Shown: positions 1-13,501, numbered from the stretch's first letter. The stretch is 64,000 nt of DNA from Magnetococcales bacterium (GCA_015228815.1 JADGCV010000015.1:25463-89462); one strand, 5' to 3'. Numbers and translations are program-made. Notes: a model not told the origin generated them from the letters alone.

Positions 1-3000
1 AGCGGCGACGGGGCGGCGGGACTGCTTCGATTCTGGCAGGGGAGCGACCCGGCCACAGGGGCGTTGAACCATGATTTTACCGACCCGGAGTGGAACACCC
101 GTTTTCTTGGCGACCTGTACCAGGACCTTTCCGAGGAGGTACGCAAACGATACGCACTGTTGCAAACGCCTGAATTTGTTGAGTCCTTCATTCTCGACCG
201 GACCTTGACGCCAGCGATTCGGGAGTTTGGTTTCGCGACGGTGCGACTGATCGATCCCACCTGTGGCTCGGGGCACTTTCTGCTGGGGGCGTTTCACCGG
301 CTGTTTGCCCTGTGGCAGAAGAAGGAACCGGAGACCAACGCCTGTGTTCTGGCCCAGAAGGCGCTGGATGGTGTGTGGGGGGTGGATCTCAATCCCCATG
401 CGGTAGCCATCGCCCGCTTCCGTCTGCTGGTGGCCGCCCTCAAGGGGTGCGGCATCACCCGCATGGCCGATGCGCCGGGGTTTGTCCTCCATCTGGCGGT
501 GGGAGATTCGCTGCTTTTGGGAAGGCGCTTTCGTCAGAGCGACAATATCCAGCCCACGTTGGATCCTGATGGCGATGCGCTTACCAAGGCGTTGAATACC
601 GAGGACAAAGAAGCGCTATGGGAAATCCTGGGCCAACAATATCATGCGGTGGTGGGCAATCCGCCCTACATCACCCCCAAGGACAAGGCCCTCAATCAGG
701 CCTATCGGGACCGCTACGTCAGTTGCCATAAGAAGTATTCCCTCGGGGTGCCGTTCACCGAGCGGTTTTTCGATCTGGCGATCCAGGGTCGGGAGGGCCA
801 GCCCGCCGGGTTCGTGGGGCTGATCACCGCCAACTCATTCATGAAAAGAGAGTTTGGCAAAAAGCTGATCGAGTCCATGTGGGTGGGCAGGGACTTCCAT
901 AAATCTCTTTTCGGAAGTGTGGATTTCGATACCATCATTGATACCAGTGGGGCCTATATTCCTGGCCATGGCACGCCCACGGTGATCCTGTTCGGGCGGC
1001 ATCGGGATCCGGCCCTTCCGGTGGTGCGCACGGTGCAGGGCATCCGGGGGGAGCCGTCGATCCCGGTGAATGCCGCCCAGGGCCAGGTCTGGTCCGCCAT
1101 CGTGGCCATGATCGACCAGCCCGGCTCCGGGAATGAGTTGATCAGTGTGGTGGATACGCCTCGGACAACGTTTGAAACCCACCCGTGGAGTCTGGGGGGC
1201 GGCGGGGCTTCGGAGTTGAAAGAGCACATTGAAGAGGCAAAAAAAACGGACCTTGGCGCCATTTCGGAGAGCATAGGAATAACATCCTTCACCTTGGAAG
1301 ATGACATTTTCATTTTACCGGCCAAAGCAGCCCGTCGGCATGGCATCCCGGAAAATCTTCAGCGTCCGATGATGTTGGGAGACTTGATGCGCGATTGGAC
1401 GGTCAGTGACCTGGATGTGGCCGTTTTCCCGTATCAAGAGGATTTTTCACCGATCCAGGATGACCCTTCAAACCCCGCGCTCAGGTATCTTTGGCTGGCC
1501 CGTACTTCCCTGGCAAGCAATAAGATGTTTGGAGGAAAGGCCAAGGTTGAATGCGGTTTGCATTGGTATGAGTTTGGTCGGTTAACTCACGCCAAACTCC
1601 GCACTCCCCTTTCCATCGCCTTTGCCGAGGTGGCCACCCACAATCATTTCGTGCTGGACCGGGGTGGCAAGGTGTTCAAGCAGACGGCCCCGGTGATCAA
1701 GCTGAAGCCCACGGCCACGGAAGCGGACCATCTGGCCCTGCTGGGGTTGCTCAATAGTTCCACAGGACTGTTTTGGCTGCGGCAAGTTTGCTTCCCGAAA
1801 GGTGGATTTGCAGCAGGAAAGTGGGAAGAAAGATACGCATTCAATGCGTCAAATGTGGCAGGATTCCCAATTCCAGACGAAACACCTCAGTCTCTCGCCA
1901 CCCGTATAGACCAACTGGCTCAGGAGCGGCAAGCCCACCTGCCCGCGCAACTGGCCGGGCAATTTCCCATGACCCGGAAGGCGTTGGATGGCTATCGGGC
2001 CGAGGCCGAAACCCTGCTGGGCCGCATGATCGCCTTGCAGGAGGAATTGGATTGGCAGTGCTATCGCCTTTACGGCATTCTCGACGACGACCTGACCCAT
2101 CCGGGCGAACCGCCGGAAGTATCCCTGGGGGAACGTCCTTTCGAAATGATTATGGCGCGCAAGATGGCCGCCGGAGAGATGGAATCCACCTGGTTTACCC
2201 GCCACGGTTCCACCCCCATCACCGAGATTCCCGGCCACTGGCCCGCCGACTACCGCGCCACGGTGGAAAAACGGCTGGCGGCCATCGAGAAGAAGCACAA
2301 TATCCGCCTGATCGAGCAGCCGGAGTACAAGCGGCGCTGGAATCTGGAGTCCTGGGAGGAGCAGGAACAGCGCGCCCTCAAGGGGTGGCTCCTGGACCGC
2401 ATCGAGGCCATGCCCCAGTGGCGGAGCGAAACTTGTGAACTTACCACCTGTGCCCGTATTGCCGACAAACTCTATCACGATGGCGCGTTTTTCCATGTCG
2501 CCACCTTCTACCGGGGCCGCGGCGATTTCGATTTGACCCGAATGGTCATCGAACTGGTGCTGGACGAGGCGGTGCCGTTTCTGCCCATCCTGCGTTACAA
2601 GGATTCCGGCCTGCGCAAACGCACTGCCTGGGAACGCACCTGGGATTTGCAGCGAAAAGAAGACGCCGGGGAACCGGTCGGCGATATTCCGGTACCTCCC
2701 AAATATACGTTCGCCGACTTCGCCAACGTCACCTGGTGGCGGCTGCGGGGCAAACTGGACGTTCCCAAAGAGCGTTTTATTTTGTATCCCCATTGTGAAA
2801 AGGCCAAGGACCCCACTCCGGTCATCGCCTGGGCCGGCTGGAACCACCTGCAACAGGCCCAGGCCCTGGCGGGTTATTTCATCCACATGCGCGATAACGA
2901 ACGCTGGTCCGCGGATCGGCTCATGCCTTTGCTGGCCGGATTGCTGGAGTTGTTGCCTTGGCTCAAACAGTGGCACAATGCGCAGGACCCCACCTTCGAT

Positions 3001-3132
3001 ACCGGTATGGGGGACCATTTTGCCGGATTCATTGATGAGGCGATGCATGGATTGGGGCTGACCGAAGCGAAGGTCCGCTCCTGGCGTCCACCCCAGGCTG
3101 TACGCCGTCGGAAAGGGGAGAGGAACATGTGA
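1..3132 (+). CDS. pglX: BREX type 2-like PglX adenine-specific DNA methyltransferase, 5' end outside window
   Basis: Phage-defence DNA methyltransferase of the BREX/Pgl type; it is expected to methylate adenine in host DNA so that the BREX machinery can tell self from phage. The frame is open from base 1 and family similarity begins before the first in-frame start-like codon (TTG at 64), so the gene begins left of the window; 1043 codons are visible. The SAM-binding motif DPTCGSGHFLLGAF lies near visible residue 85 and the amino-methyltransferase motif NPPY near 220. The C-terminal third, with VPPKY, KLDVPKERF, AWAGWNHLQQAQALAGY and LLPWLKQWHN, is what I know from BREX-2 PglX. The TGA stop shares its last base with the ATG of the next gene (TGATG). 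No other BREX gene is inside the window, so a complete system is inferred. Confidence 0.85.
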   Translation, partial: SGDGAAGLLRFWQGSDPATGALNHDFTDPEWNTRFLGDLYQDLSEEVRKRYALLQTPEFVESFILDRTLTPAIREFGFATVRLIDPTCGSGHFLLGAFHRLFALWQKKEPETNACVLAQKALDGVWGVDLNPHAVAIARFRLLVAALKGCGITRMADAPGFVLHLAVGDSLLLGRRFRQSDNIQPTLDPDGDALTKALNTEDKEALWEILGQQYHAVVGNPPYITPKDKALNQAYRDRYVSCHKKYSLGVPFTERFFDLAIQGREGQPAGFVGLITANSFMKREFGKKLIESMWVGRDFHKSLFGSVDFDTIIDTSGAYIPGHGTPTVILFGRHRDPALPVVRTVQGIRGEPSIPVNAAQGQVWSAIVAMIDQPGSGNELISVVDTPRTTFETHPWSLGGGGASELKEHIEEAKKTDLGAISESIGITSFTLEDDIFILPAKAARRHGIPENLQRPMMLGDLMRDWTVSDLDVAVFPYQEDFSPIQDDPSNPALRYLWLARTSLASNKMFGGKAKVECGLHWYEFGRLTHAKLRTPLSIAFAEVATHNHFVLDRGGKVFKQTAPVIKLKPTATEADHLALLGLLNSSTGLFWLRQVCFPKGGFAAGKWEERYAFNASNVAGFPIPDETPQSLATRIDQLAQERQAHLPAQLAGQFPMTRKALDGYRAEAETLLGRMIALQEELDWQCYRLYGILDDDLTHPGEPPEVSLGERPFEMIMARKMAAGEMESTWFTRHGSTPITEIPGHWPADYRATVEKRLAAIEKKHNIRLIEQPEYKRRWNLESWEEQEQRALKGWLLDRIEAMPQWRSETCELTTCARIADKLYHDGAFFHVATFYRGRGDFDLTRMVIELVLDEAVPFLPILRYKDSGLRKRTAWERTWDLQRKEDAGEPVGDIPVPPKYTFADFANVTWWRLRGKLDVPKERFILYPHCEKAKDPTPVIAWAGWNHLQQAQALAGYFIHMRDNERWSADRLMPLLAGLLELLPWLKQWHNAQDPTFDTGMGDHFAGFIDEAMHGLGLTEAKVRSWRPPQAVRRRKGERNM

Positions 3133-4559
3133 TGACGCGCCAGACACGGTTTACCGCCCCGGTCGTTCTCGTGGATGACGAGGAGGAACTGCTGTTCACC
3201 TCCATGGTATTGCTGCGCAATCATGACATCGCCCCGGTCGTCACCTATCCCGACAGCCGGCAATTGATGGACCAGTTGGCAATTCACGGCGCCTCGGTCA
3301 TCCTCCTCGACCTGATCATGCCCAATCTGACGGGGCGGGAACTTCTGCCACGGATTCAGCGTTTTTTTCCCGATATTCCCGTCATCATCATGACCGCGGT
3401 CCACGAAGTGGAAACCGCCGTCGCCTGTATGAAGGAGGGGGCGTTCGACTATCTGGTGAAGCCGGTGGATGAAAACCGGTTTGTGTCGAGCGTGCAACGG
3501 GCGATGGAACGACATCAACTTCAACTGGAAATCGGTCGTCTCAAACATCACCTTTTATCGGACCGGGTCGAACAGGACCCGGCGTTTCGCGAAATCATCA
3601 CGCAAAGCCGCAAGATGTTTGCCATTTTCAAATACCTCGAAGCGGTTGCCGACTCCCCGGAACCGGTATTGGTGGTCGGTGAAACCGGTGTCGGCAAGGA
3701 ACTCATGGTCGAGGCGATCCATCGCCTGAGCGGTCGCGAGGGAGAACTGATCGCGGTCAATGTGGCGGGGATCGATGACAACATGTTTTCCGATACCCTG
3801 TTCGGTCACCGTCGCGGCGCCTTTTCGGGGGCCGACCAGCCCCGGGAAGGAATGGTGGCCCGGGCAAAAAATGGAACCTTGTTTCTGGATGAAATCGGTG
3901 ACCTGGGACAAACCTCCCAGGTCAAACTGTTGCGCCTGTTGCAGGAAAAAAAATATTACCCCCTGGGCAGCGATCTGCCCATCAAAACCGATGCCCGCGT
4001 CATTTGCGCCACCAATCGCAACCTTTCCCAGGCCATGGAACAGGGAACCTTCCGTGCCGATCTTTATTTTCGCCTGGCGGCGCACCATGTGATGATTCCC
4101 CCTTTGCGCGAACGAAAAGAGGATATCGAACTGCTGCTCAATCATTTCATGGCGGAAAATGCGGAAAGTCGCGGCACGAGCGTGCCGACTCCGCCGATCG
4201 AACTTAATAAACTGTTGGAATCATACCACTTTCCTGGAAACATACGCGAATTGAAGGCCATGACCATGGATGCCATGGCCCACCATGATTCGGGCATGCT
4301 GTCCATGGACATGTTCAAAAGGCACATCTTCGCCAAATCGGGGATGACCGCGAACGTGACGCAACGATCCGAAGACGAAAGCCGCCTGTTCCGCGATCAC
4401 CCCGATCCCCTGCCCACCATTCAGGCCGCCACCGACCTGTTGATCGAGGAGGCGTTGCGTCGTGCCGGCAATAACCAGGGAATCGCCGCGGCACTCCTGG
4501 GAATTACCCGTCAAACCCTGAACCGACGCATGCAATCACGCAAGAAAGATGGATTTTAG
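3132..4559 (+). CDS. NtrC-family sigma-54-dependent response regulator
   Basis: A 475-residue transcription activator with the usual three parts. The receiver domain (about 1-120) has acidic residues D15/D16, phospho-acceptor D60 in LLDLIMP and K110. The AAA+ ATPase (about 155-390) has Walker A GETGVGKE near 183, the sigma-54 contact loop as GAFSGA near 230 (usual form GAFTGA) and Walker B LFLDEIGDL near 250. A Fis-type helix-turn-helix (about 432-470, NNQGIAAALLGITRQTLNRR) ends the protein. ATG 3132 is chosen because it overlaps the pglX stop in TGATG, suggesting translational coupling; a GTG one codon earlier is possible. It would activate RNA polymerase-sigma-54 promoters when phosphorylated, most simply by the hybrid kinase encoded next. 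Targets are not visible. Confidence 0.93.
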   Translation: MTRQTRFTAPVVLVDDEEELLFTSMVLLRNHDIAPVVTYPDSRQLMDQLAIHGASVILLDLIMPNLTGRELLPRIQRFFPDIPVIIMTAVHEVETAVACMKEGAFDYLVKPVDENRFVSSVQRAMERHQLQLEIGRLKHHLLSDRVEQDPAFREIITQSRKMFAIFKYLEAVADSPEPVLVVGETGVGKELMVEAIHRLSGREGELIAVNVAGIDDNMFSDTLFGHRRGAFSGADQPREGMVARAKNGTLFLDEIGDLGQTSQVKLLRLLQEKKYYPLGSDLPIKTDARVICATNRNLSQAMEQGTFRADLYFRLAAHHVMIPPLRERKEDIELLLNHFMAENAESRGTSVPTPPIELNKLLESYHFPGNIRELKAMTMDAMAHHDSGMLSMDMFKRHIFAKSGMTANVTQRSEDESRLFRDHPDPLPTIQAATDLLIEEALRRAGNNQGIAAALLGITRQTLNRRMQSRKKDGF

Positions 4560-4645
4560 AAATGAAAACATGTTTCTTATGACAGCAGACATTCGATCCG
4601 GAAAAGTGTCTTTCAATCGCCCTGCGGGACTGATAAGCTGATGCA

Positions 4646-8402
<3,757 letters not shown>

Positions 8403-8410
<8 letters not shown>

Positions 8411-8909
8411 CAATCACTTTCATAAAAATGTGTTTGTCATCATCGTCTCGATAAAAATCCTTCAAGACACACAGTTCTTCATAGCCAGTCTTGCGATAGA
8501 AACCACGTGCGCGTTGATAGGCCGGGGTGGAGGAGGTTTCCAGATAGATTCTTTTCGCCCCGGCCAGGCGCATCAGACGTTCCGCTTCGGTCTGAAGGCG
8601 AACGCCCAGACCGCTCCCAAACCATTGCGGGCGCACGACCAGCCAATAAAAATCATAACGACTGTCGGTGGCAGCGATGGGGCCATAACAGGCGTATCCG
8701 GACAGCCTTCCGGAGGGTTCACGGGCAAAGAGAAAGAAATAGCCGCTTTTGTCGCCGATGGAAAGGCGCGTCTCGACCAATTCGACCGCCATGTCCACTT
8801 CGGAATCGTTGAAGTTTCCAGTACTGGCCACCAGATCGCGGACCCGATCCATATCCTCGCGAACGACCGTGATATCCAATGAATCGACTGTGTTGCCTGT
8901 ATGATTCAT
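8403..8909 (-). CDS. GNAT family N-acetyltransferase
   Basis: A 168-residue protein with the acetyl-CoA fold of GNAT enzymes. The motif A segment VVRPQWFGSGLGVRLQTEAERL (Q/R-x-x-G-x-G/A type) lies near 90-112, followed by KRIYLETSSTPAYQRARGFYRKTGYEE, the typical motif B with a Tyr near its end. It would transfer an acetyl group from acetyl-CoA to an unknown amine. Its 3' end overlaps the 3' end of the hybrid kinase gene by eight bases in convergent orientation. The substrate is not predictable; the neighbours (kinase on one side, rnf on the other) give no hint. Confidence 0.85.
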
Positions 8910-8937
8910 GACCGGGTTCCCGAAAAAAAAAGATAAC

Positions 8938-8974
8938 TGCCCAGACCCCTTTTTTCTTTCAATAATTCATTGAC
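8938..8974. repeat. partial copy of the window's palindromic repeat (copy A)
   Basis: The 65-base gap between the GNAT gene start and the rnfE stop holds one arm of the repeat also seen near 31.3, 48.4, 52.3 and 63.5 kb: a CCCAGACCCC core, a T-run, CTTTCAATAATT and a TTGACC tail. The opposite arm is missing here, so it is not a full hairpin by itself. It lies just downstream of rnfE in that operon's direction of transcription. Coordinates are accurate to within a few bases. Confidence 0.7.
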
Positions 8975-9577
8975 CTATTTCTTGGCCCGTTTCTGGTCAA
9001 GCCAGCGAACGGACATCAAAATGAACCCAAGGACGATGAAAGCGCCCGGAGGAAGAATGAAACCGATGGCTGGATGATAGGAAGCCCCCAAAACGTCCAT
9101 GCCGAAAAATTTTCCCGACCCCAGAAGTTCACGGGAGGCCCCGAGAAGAACAAGCGCCAGAGTGAACCCCAAACCCGTTGCGATCCCGTCGATGGCGGAA
9201 TCGAGGGCATTGTTTTTCGATGCAAAGGCTTCGGCCCGTCCCAGAATGGCGCAATTGACGACGATCAATGGGATAAAAATTCCCAATACCTTATGAAGAT
9301 CAAGAAAAAAAGCGTTCATCGACAGGTCGATGATGGTGACGAAACTGGCGATGACGATGACATAGGCAGGTATCCGGACGTCATTCGGAATATAATTGCG
9401 TATCATGGAAACAACGACGTTCGAACCAACCAGGACAAGCATCGTGGCAACGCCCATCCCGATTCCATTGATTGCGCTGGTGGTAACCCCGAGCAGGGGA
9501 CACATTCCCAGAAGTTGCGCGAAGACGACGTTATTGTTCCAAAAACCATTTTTGATGATCGTTGAGGTTTCGCTCAT
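8975..9577 (-). CDS. rnfE: ion-translocating oxidoreductase complex subunit E
   Basis: Membrane subunit of the Rnf complex, which couples electron transfer between ferredoxin and NAD to Na+ or H+ movement. About six transmembrane helices fill its 200 residues; the first is preceded by the family signature NGFWNNNVVFAQLLGMCPLLGV. It is a paralogue of RnfA (both share the LxGxCPxLGV and VxNCAxLGxAxAF patterns). It is the last gene of rnfABCDGE, and its start overlaps the rnfG stop by four bases (ATGA). The length is normal for the family. Confidence 0.95.
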   Translation of the reverse strand: MSETSTIIKNGFWNNNVVFAQLLGMCPLLGVTTSAINGIGMGVATMLVLVGSNVVVSMIRNYIPNDVRIPAYVIVIASFVTIIDLSMNAFFLDLHKVLGIFIPLIVVNCAILGRAEAFASKNNALDSAIDGIATGLGFTLALVLLGASRELLGSGKFFGMDVLGASYHPAIGFILPPGAFIVLGFILMSVRWLDQKRAKK

Positions 9578-10203
9578 GGTTTGTTCTCCGTCGCCGCCTT
9601 TTCCCCGGAAGCCGCCCTGGCGAACAGTCTGGCTTCGTTTTCCTTGAAATATTCCAGTCCCCGCTTGACAGCGCCAACCACGGCCCTGGGGGTGATGGTC
9701 GCGCCGGCAAACTGATCGAAATCACCACCATCCTTCTTGACCCCCCACTTGGTATTGGTCAACGTCTTGCCCTTGAAGGCATCGGGCCAGTCGGTCAGGG
9801 TGATCTTGTCGCCCAAACCCGGAGTTTCCTTGTGCGACAGCACCTGGATCCGGGTGACGGTTCCACCGGAGGCAATGCCCATCAGAATTTCGATGTCGCC
9901 CGAATAGCCGTCGGGAGCGATCACGGTGAAGGCGACGCCAAGGTCGGCATCCCCCTTGCGTCCCCGATAAATGGTCACCGGTCGGCCCTTTTTCTCCAGA
10001 CGGGTATCGGTGACGGTCATGGAATCCTTGTCCGGTTCATTGTCGAAGCCTTCCGGCAATACCAGACGCAAACCATTGAGCAGTTCCTGCCGCTTGGCCT
10101 CGGCGATGGGTTCTCGGGTGATGGCATCCGTTCCAGCCAGCAGGGCAGTGGCGACCAGACCGACCACCATGAGGACCAGACCCATTCTGAAAAAATCAGG
10201 CAT
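9574..10203 (-). CDS. rnfG: Rnf complex subunit G, covalent-FMN electron carrier
   Basis: A 209-residue subunit with one N-terminal membrane anchor (about 4-26) and an FMN-binding domain on the periplasmic side. The flavinylation motif is present as FAGATITPRAVV near the C-terminus; in the family FMN is attached through a phosphoester to the Thr of S/GATxT. I start it at ATG 10203 rather than the TTG two codons earlier because AGGAG lies six bases before the ATG. It lies between rnfD and rnfE, overlapping rnfE by four bases. Confidence 0.93.
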   Translation of the reverse strand: MPDFFRMGLVLMVVGLVATALLAGTDAITREPIAEAKRQELLNGLRLVLPEGFDNEPDKDSMTVTDTRLEKKGRPVTIYRGRKGDADLGVAFTVIAPDGYSGDIEILMGIASGGTVTRIQVLSHKETPGLGDKITLTDWPDAFKGKTLTNTKWGVKKDGGDFDQFAGATITPRAVVGAVKRGLEYFKENEARLFARAASGEKAATENKP

Positions 10204-10230
10204 TGCCAACTCCTAGACGTTCTTCTTGTC

Positions 10231-11301
10231 CTAGACGTTTTTCTTGGCTTTTCCGTACACGACCGGGCGGGTGTATTGATCCAGCAGCGGCACCGTGGCG
10301 TTCATGATGACGATGGCAAAGGAAACCCCTTCCGGATACCCCCCCCAGGTACGAATGATATAGGTCAACAGTCCACACCCCGCCCCAAAGACGATCTGTC
10401 CCAAAGGCGTGACGGGCGAGGTGACCATGTCGGTGGCCATGAAAAAAACTCCGAGAACCAGACCACCCGTGACCAGATGAAAGAGGGGATCGGGATATTT
10501 TCCGGAATCGATCATCCAGAAGAGGGCCGCAGGGATCAGGCAACCCGCGAGCATCGACACGGGAATATGCCAGGTGATGATCCGTTTTTTCAGAAGATAA
10601 AGTCCACCCAGGGCCAGAAGAAAGGCGGAGGTTTCACCGAGGGACCCGGAAATCAATCCCCCTGTGGCGTTGAAATAACTGAATCCATAGTTTCCGCCCA
10701 GGGCTTCCTGGACTGTTTTTCCAAGACTGACCTCGATGCGATACTGACCCAACGGGGTTGCGGAACTGACTGCGTCCAGGACTTCCCCCGGGGCCAGATG
10801 ACCCGAAAAGATCAGGGCAAGGGCATTGCCAAAGGAAAGGGCCGCATCACCGAACAGGCCAGCCGGCTGGGGCCAAGTGGTCATTTCCACGGGAAAGGAG
10901 ATCAACAGAAATACCCGGGCGATCAGGGCAGGATTGAACATGTTCTGCCCCAATCCCCCATACACCTGCTTGCCCAGAAGGATGGCGAACACTGCCCCAA
11001 CGACACAGATCCACCAGGGAGCATGTGGCGGAAGGGTCAGGGCCAGCAACAGACCCGTCAAGGCCGCCGAACGATCGCCGATGGTGGATGGCCGCACCCG
11101 CATCTTGATGAGCAGATGCTCGGTGGCCATCGCCGACAAGGTGGTGATCAGAATCACCAGAAGCGCGGGCCAGCCAAAGACCAGGACCGACAGGGCGGTT
11201 GCGGGCATCAGGGCCCAGATCACCGATTCCATGATCCGGGGTATCGAATCTCCTCCATGCACATGGGGCGAGGAGGTAAACATCAGGTTTGATGAACTCA
11301 T
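10231..11301 (-). CDS. rnfD: Rnf complex membrane subunit D
   Basis: A 356-residue polytopic membrane subunit, with about nine helices predicted by eye. It begins with the typical SSPHVHGGDSIPRIMESVIWALMPA, which supports ATG 11301 rather than an in-frame ATG 15 codons upstream. The covalent FMN site is visible as AVSSATPLGQ, equivalent to the SxAT flavinylation segment. It passes electrons between the RnfC/B and RnfG sides and forms part of the ion path. It lies between rnfC and rnfG with gaps of about 85 and 27 bases. Confidence 0.93.
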   Translation of the reverse strand: MSSSNLMFTSSPHVHGGDSIPRIMESVIWALMPATALSVLVFGWPALLVILITTLSAMATEHLLIKMRVRPSTIGDRSAALTGLLLALTLPPHAPWWICVVGAVFAILLGKQVYGGLGQNMFNPALIARVFLLISFPVEMTTWPQPAGLFGDAALSFGNALALIFSGHLAPGEVLDAVSSATPLGQYRIEVSLGKTVQEALGGNYGFSYFNATGGLISGSLGETSAFLLALGGLYLLKKRIITWHIPVSMLAGCLIPAALFWMIDSGKYPDPLFHLVTGGLVLGVFFMATDMVTSPVTPLGQIVFGAGCGLLTYIIRTWGGYPEGVSFAIVIMNATVPLLDQYTRPVVYGKAKKNV

Positions 11302-11386
11302 GGACCGTTCCGTTTCCAGTTCCTTGAACGAGGGATGGTGGTGCAAAGCGCATCCCGGATCGGATTCACGTTGCTGCCTTGGCGGA

Positions 11387-12943
11387 CTAGGCTTCCTCCC
11401 GTGCCACCTTCGCGGTTCCTCCAGTCGCTTTTTTCGCGGCCATTTTGGCCTTCATCTCTTCCTTCTTGCGTTCCTTTTCTTCCTTCTCCCGCTGAAGGCG
11501 TTCCTCGCGCGACCGGGTCCGTTGTTTGGTCAGTTCGCGTTTTTTGTTCTCCCGCTCTTTGGCCTGCCAGGAAATCTTGCCAAAGCGAAAATAATGGACC
11601 AGCGGAATATTCGCGGGACAGACGTAGGCACAGGAACCACATTCGATGCAATCGAACAGATCGACGTCGGGCAGCAGCTCGATCTGATCGGTCTTGGCAA
11701 ACCATGCCATGGTACAGGGGACCAGGTTCATGGGACACGCCGCCACGCAGTTGCCGCAGCGAATGCAGGCATGTTCCTTCTTTCCCGAGGATTCATGACG
11801 CAAGAGCGCCAGGATTCCCGAAGTCCCCTTGACGACCGGAACATTGGTCTGGTGCAGGGCCAGACCCATCATCGGTCCCCCCATGACAACCTTGACCGTA
11901 TCCGGCTTCAGCCCGCCGCAATGCGCCAGGACATCATCGACACTCGTCCCGATCAACAGCTCCAGGTTGGCGGGCCGTGCGATTCCGTGTCCCGTCACCG
12001 TGACGATCCGTTGCACCAGGGGCCGGCCCAGCCTGAGGGCGTTGCGAATCGCGACCGCCGTGGCCACATTGTGGACGATCACCCCGACATCGACCGGCAA
12101 TCCCTTGGAGGGAACCTGACGTCCCGTGACCACTTCGATCAACTGTTTTTCGGCCCCCTGGGGATACATGACCGGCAGGGTGACAACCCGAATGTCGGAG
12201 TTTCCCGCAACCGCCTTGTTCATGATTTCGATGGCCTCCGGTTTGTTGGCCTCGATACCGATGACGCACGCCCTGGTTTGCAGGGCATGAAGCATGATGC
12301 GAATCCCCTCGACCACCTCCTGGGACCGTTCTTCCATGAGACGGGCGTCGCAGGTAAGATAGGGTTCGCATTCGACCGCGTTGATCAGCAACAGGTCCAC
12401 CACCTTGTCCCGTGGCGGAGACATCTTGATGAAACTGGGAAAGGTGGCGCCTCCCAACCCCACGATGCCCGCGTTCTTGATCCGGTCGCGAATGACGGCG
12501 GGATCAAGCGCAAGGGGCGCGAGAGGATCGTCAATCCCCTTGAGTTCGGGATTCCAGGCATCGGCGCCATCGGATTCGATCACCACGCATGGCATGGTCA
12601 GTCCGGACGGGTGGGCAACGGGTCGTTCCTCGATGCCAATGACGGTGCCCGAGGTCGGGGCGTGAACCGCCGCCGAAACGAATCCACTGGCCTTGCCGAT
12701 CAGATCTCCCTTGAAAACCTTGTCCCCTTCCTTGACTACCGGTTCGGCGGGCGCCCCAAGGTGCTGATGCAGGGGGACGACAAGCCGTTTGGGCAACGGC
12801 ATTGGTTCGATGGCGCAACGCTCGGAAAGTTCCTTGTGCCCGTCGGGGTGGATGCCCCCATGAAATCTTTTCAAGACAGAAGCTGCAATTCCCATTACCG
12901 TGGCCCCAGTTGTCCGTAAAGCGGTCAATCCTGTTTCATCCAT
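11387..12943 (-). CDS. rnfC: Rnf complex subunit C (NADH- and FMN-binding, two 4Fe-4S clusters)
   Basis: Peripheral cytoplasmic subunit that interacts with NAD(H), related to NuoF/Nqo1. The N-terminal GGIHPDGHKELSE is diagnostic. An NADH/FMN Rossmann-type region includes GIVGLGGATFPSFIKM and INAVECEPYLTCD, followed by a SLBB-like part. Two 4Fe-4S motifs are CIRCGNCVAACPMNLVP and CIECGSCAYVCPANIPL in the C-terminal quarter. The last 70 or so residues are a highly charged Lys/Glu/Arg/Ala helix, as in longer RnfC proteins. ATG 12943 is used; ATG 12895, nearer the conserved GGIHP, is also possible. It follows rnfB by 18 bases. Confidence 0.94.
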   Translation of the reverse strand: MDETGLTALRTTGATVMGIAASVLKRFHGGIHPDGHKELSERCAIEPMPLPKRLVVPLHQHLGAPAEPVVKEGDKVFKGDLIGKASGFVSAAVHAPTSGTVIGIEERPVAHPSGLTMPCVVIESDGADAWNPELKGIDDPLAPLALDPAVIRDRIKNAGIVGLGGATFPSFIKMSPPRDKVVDLLLINAVECEPYLTCDARLMEERSQEVVEGIRIMLHALQTRACVIGIEANKPEAIEIMNKAVAGNSDIRVVTLPVMYPQGAEKQLIEVVTGRQVPSKGLPVDVGVIVHNVATAVAIRNALRLGRPLVQRIVTVTGHGIARPANLELLIGTSVDDVLAHCGGLKPDTVKVVMGGPMMGLALHQTNVPVVKGTSGILALLRHESSGKKEHACIRCGNCVAACPMNLVPCTMAWFAKTDQIELLPDVDLFDCIECGSCAYVCPANIPLVHYFRFGKISWQAKERENKKRELTKQRTRSREERLQREKEEKERKKEEMKAKMAAKKATGGTAKVAREEA

Positions 12944-12961
12944 CCACCGGTCGTCATCGGG

Positions 12962-13501
12962 TCAATGAAGGACGGCCCGATCGACCGGCTTTTCCCACAT
13001 CCACGAGGAGGGGGTCACCGGAACGGGAATCATTTCGATGCAATCCACCGGACACGGTTCGACACACGCCTTGCAGGCGGTACACATGTCGGCAACCACC
13101 GTATGCGACTGCTTGTTGGCGCCGATGATGGCATCCACGGGACAGACCTTGATGCAGGCGGTACAACCGATGCACGCCTCTTCATGGATGAAGGCCACCC
13201 TGGGTCCGGTATCGACTTCCATTTCGACGGTCGCCACCCCAAGCATGGCGGCGATTTTTTCCATGGTTTCGATGCCACCCGGGCTGCACAGACCGACGTT
13301 GGTCACATCACCGCTTGCCAGGGCCTCGGCATAGGGCCGGCAGCCGGGAAAGCCACAGTTGCCGCAGTTGGTGGCGGGAAGGAGCGCCGTCAAGCCATCG
13401 ACCTTGGGATCCCCTTCAACGTGAAATTTCTTGGCGGCGAACCCCAGTCCCAATCCCGCGGCCAGAGCCAGCCCTCCCATGCTCAATACGGCTTCGATCA
13501 T
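12962..13501 (-). CDS. rnfB: Rnf complex iron-sulfur subunit B
   Basis: A 179-residue subunit with an N-terminal hydrophobic anchor (about 5-24), the four-Cys cluster region CGNCGFPGCRPYA plus LCSPGG, and two ferredoxin-type 4Fe-4S motifs (CIGCTACIKVCPVDAI and CTACKACVEPCPVDCI). It is the electron entry or exit point for ferredoxin. The length is at the short end for the family, as in many proteobacteria. It lies between rnfA and rnfC in the usual order. Confidence 0.95.
   Translation of the reverse strand: MIEAVLSMGGLALAAGLGLGFAAKKFHVEGDPKVDGLTALLPATNCGNCGFPGCRPYAEALASGDVTNVGLCSPGGIETMEKIAAMLGVATVEMEVDTGPRVAFIHEEACIGCTACIKVCPVDAIIGANKQSHTVVADMCTACKACVEPCPVDCIEMIPVPVTPSSWMWEKPVDRAVLH

Noticed and set aside
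1849..3147. 432-codon open frame on the minus strand
   Set aside because: Wholly antisense to the conserved C-terminal half of pglX; no family motif, low-complexity Gly/His composition of a mirror frame.
9562..12919. Long plus-strand frames of 576 and 697 codons
   Set aside because: They run antisense through rnfG, rnfD and rnfC, which have full motifs and a normal operon layout; the frames have shadow-like His/Gln/Gly-rich composition.
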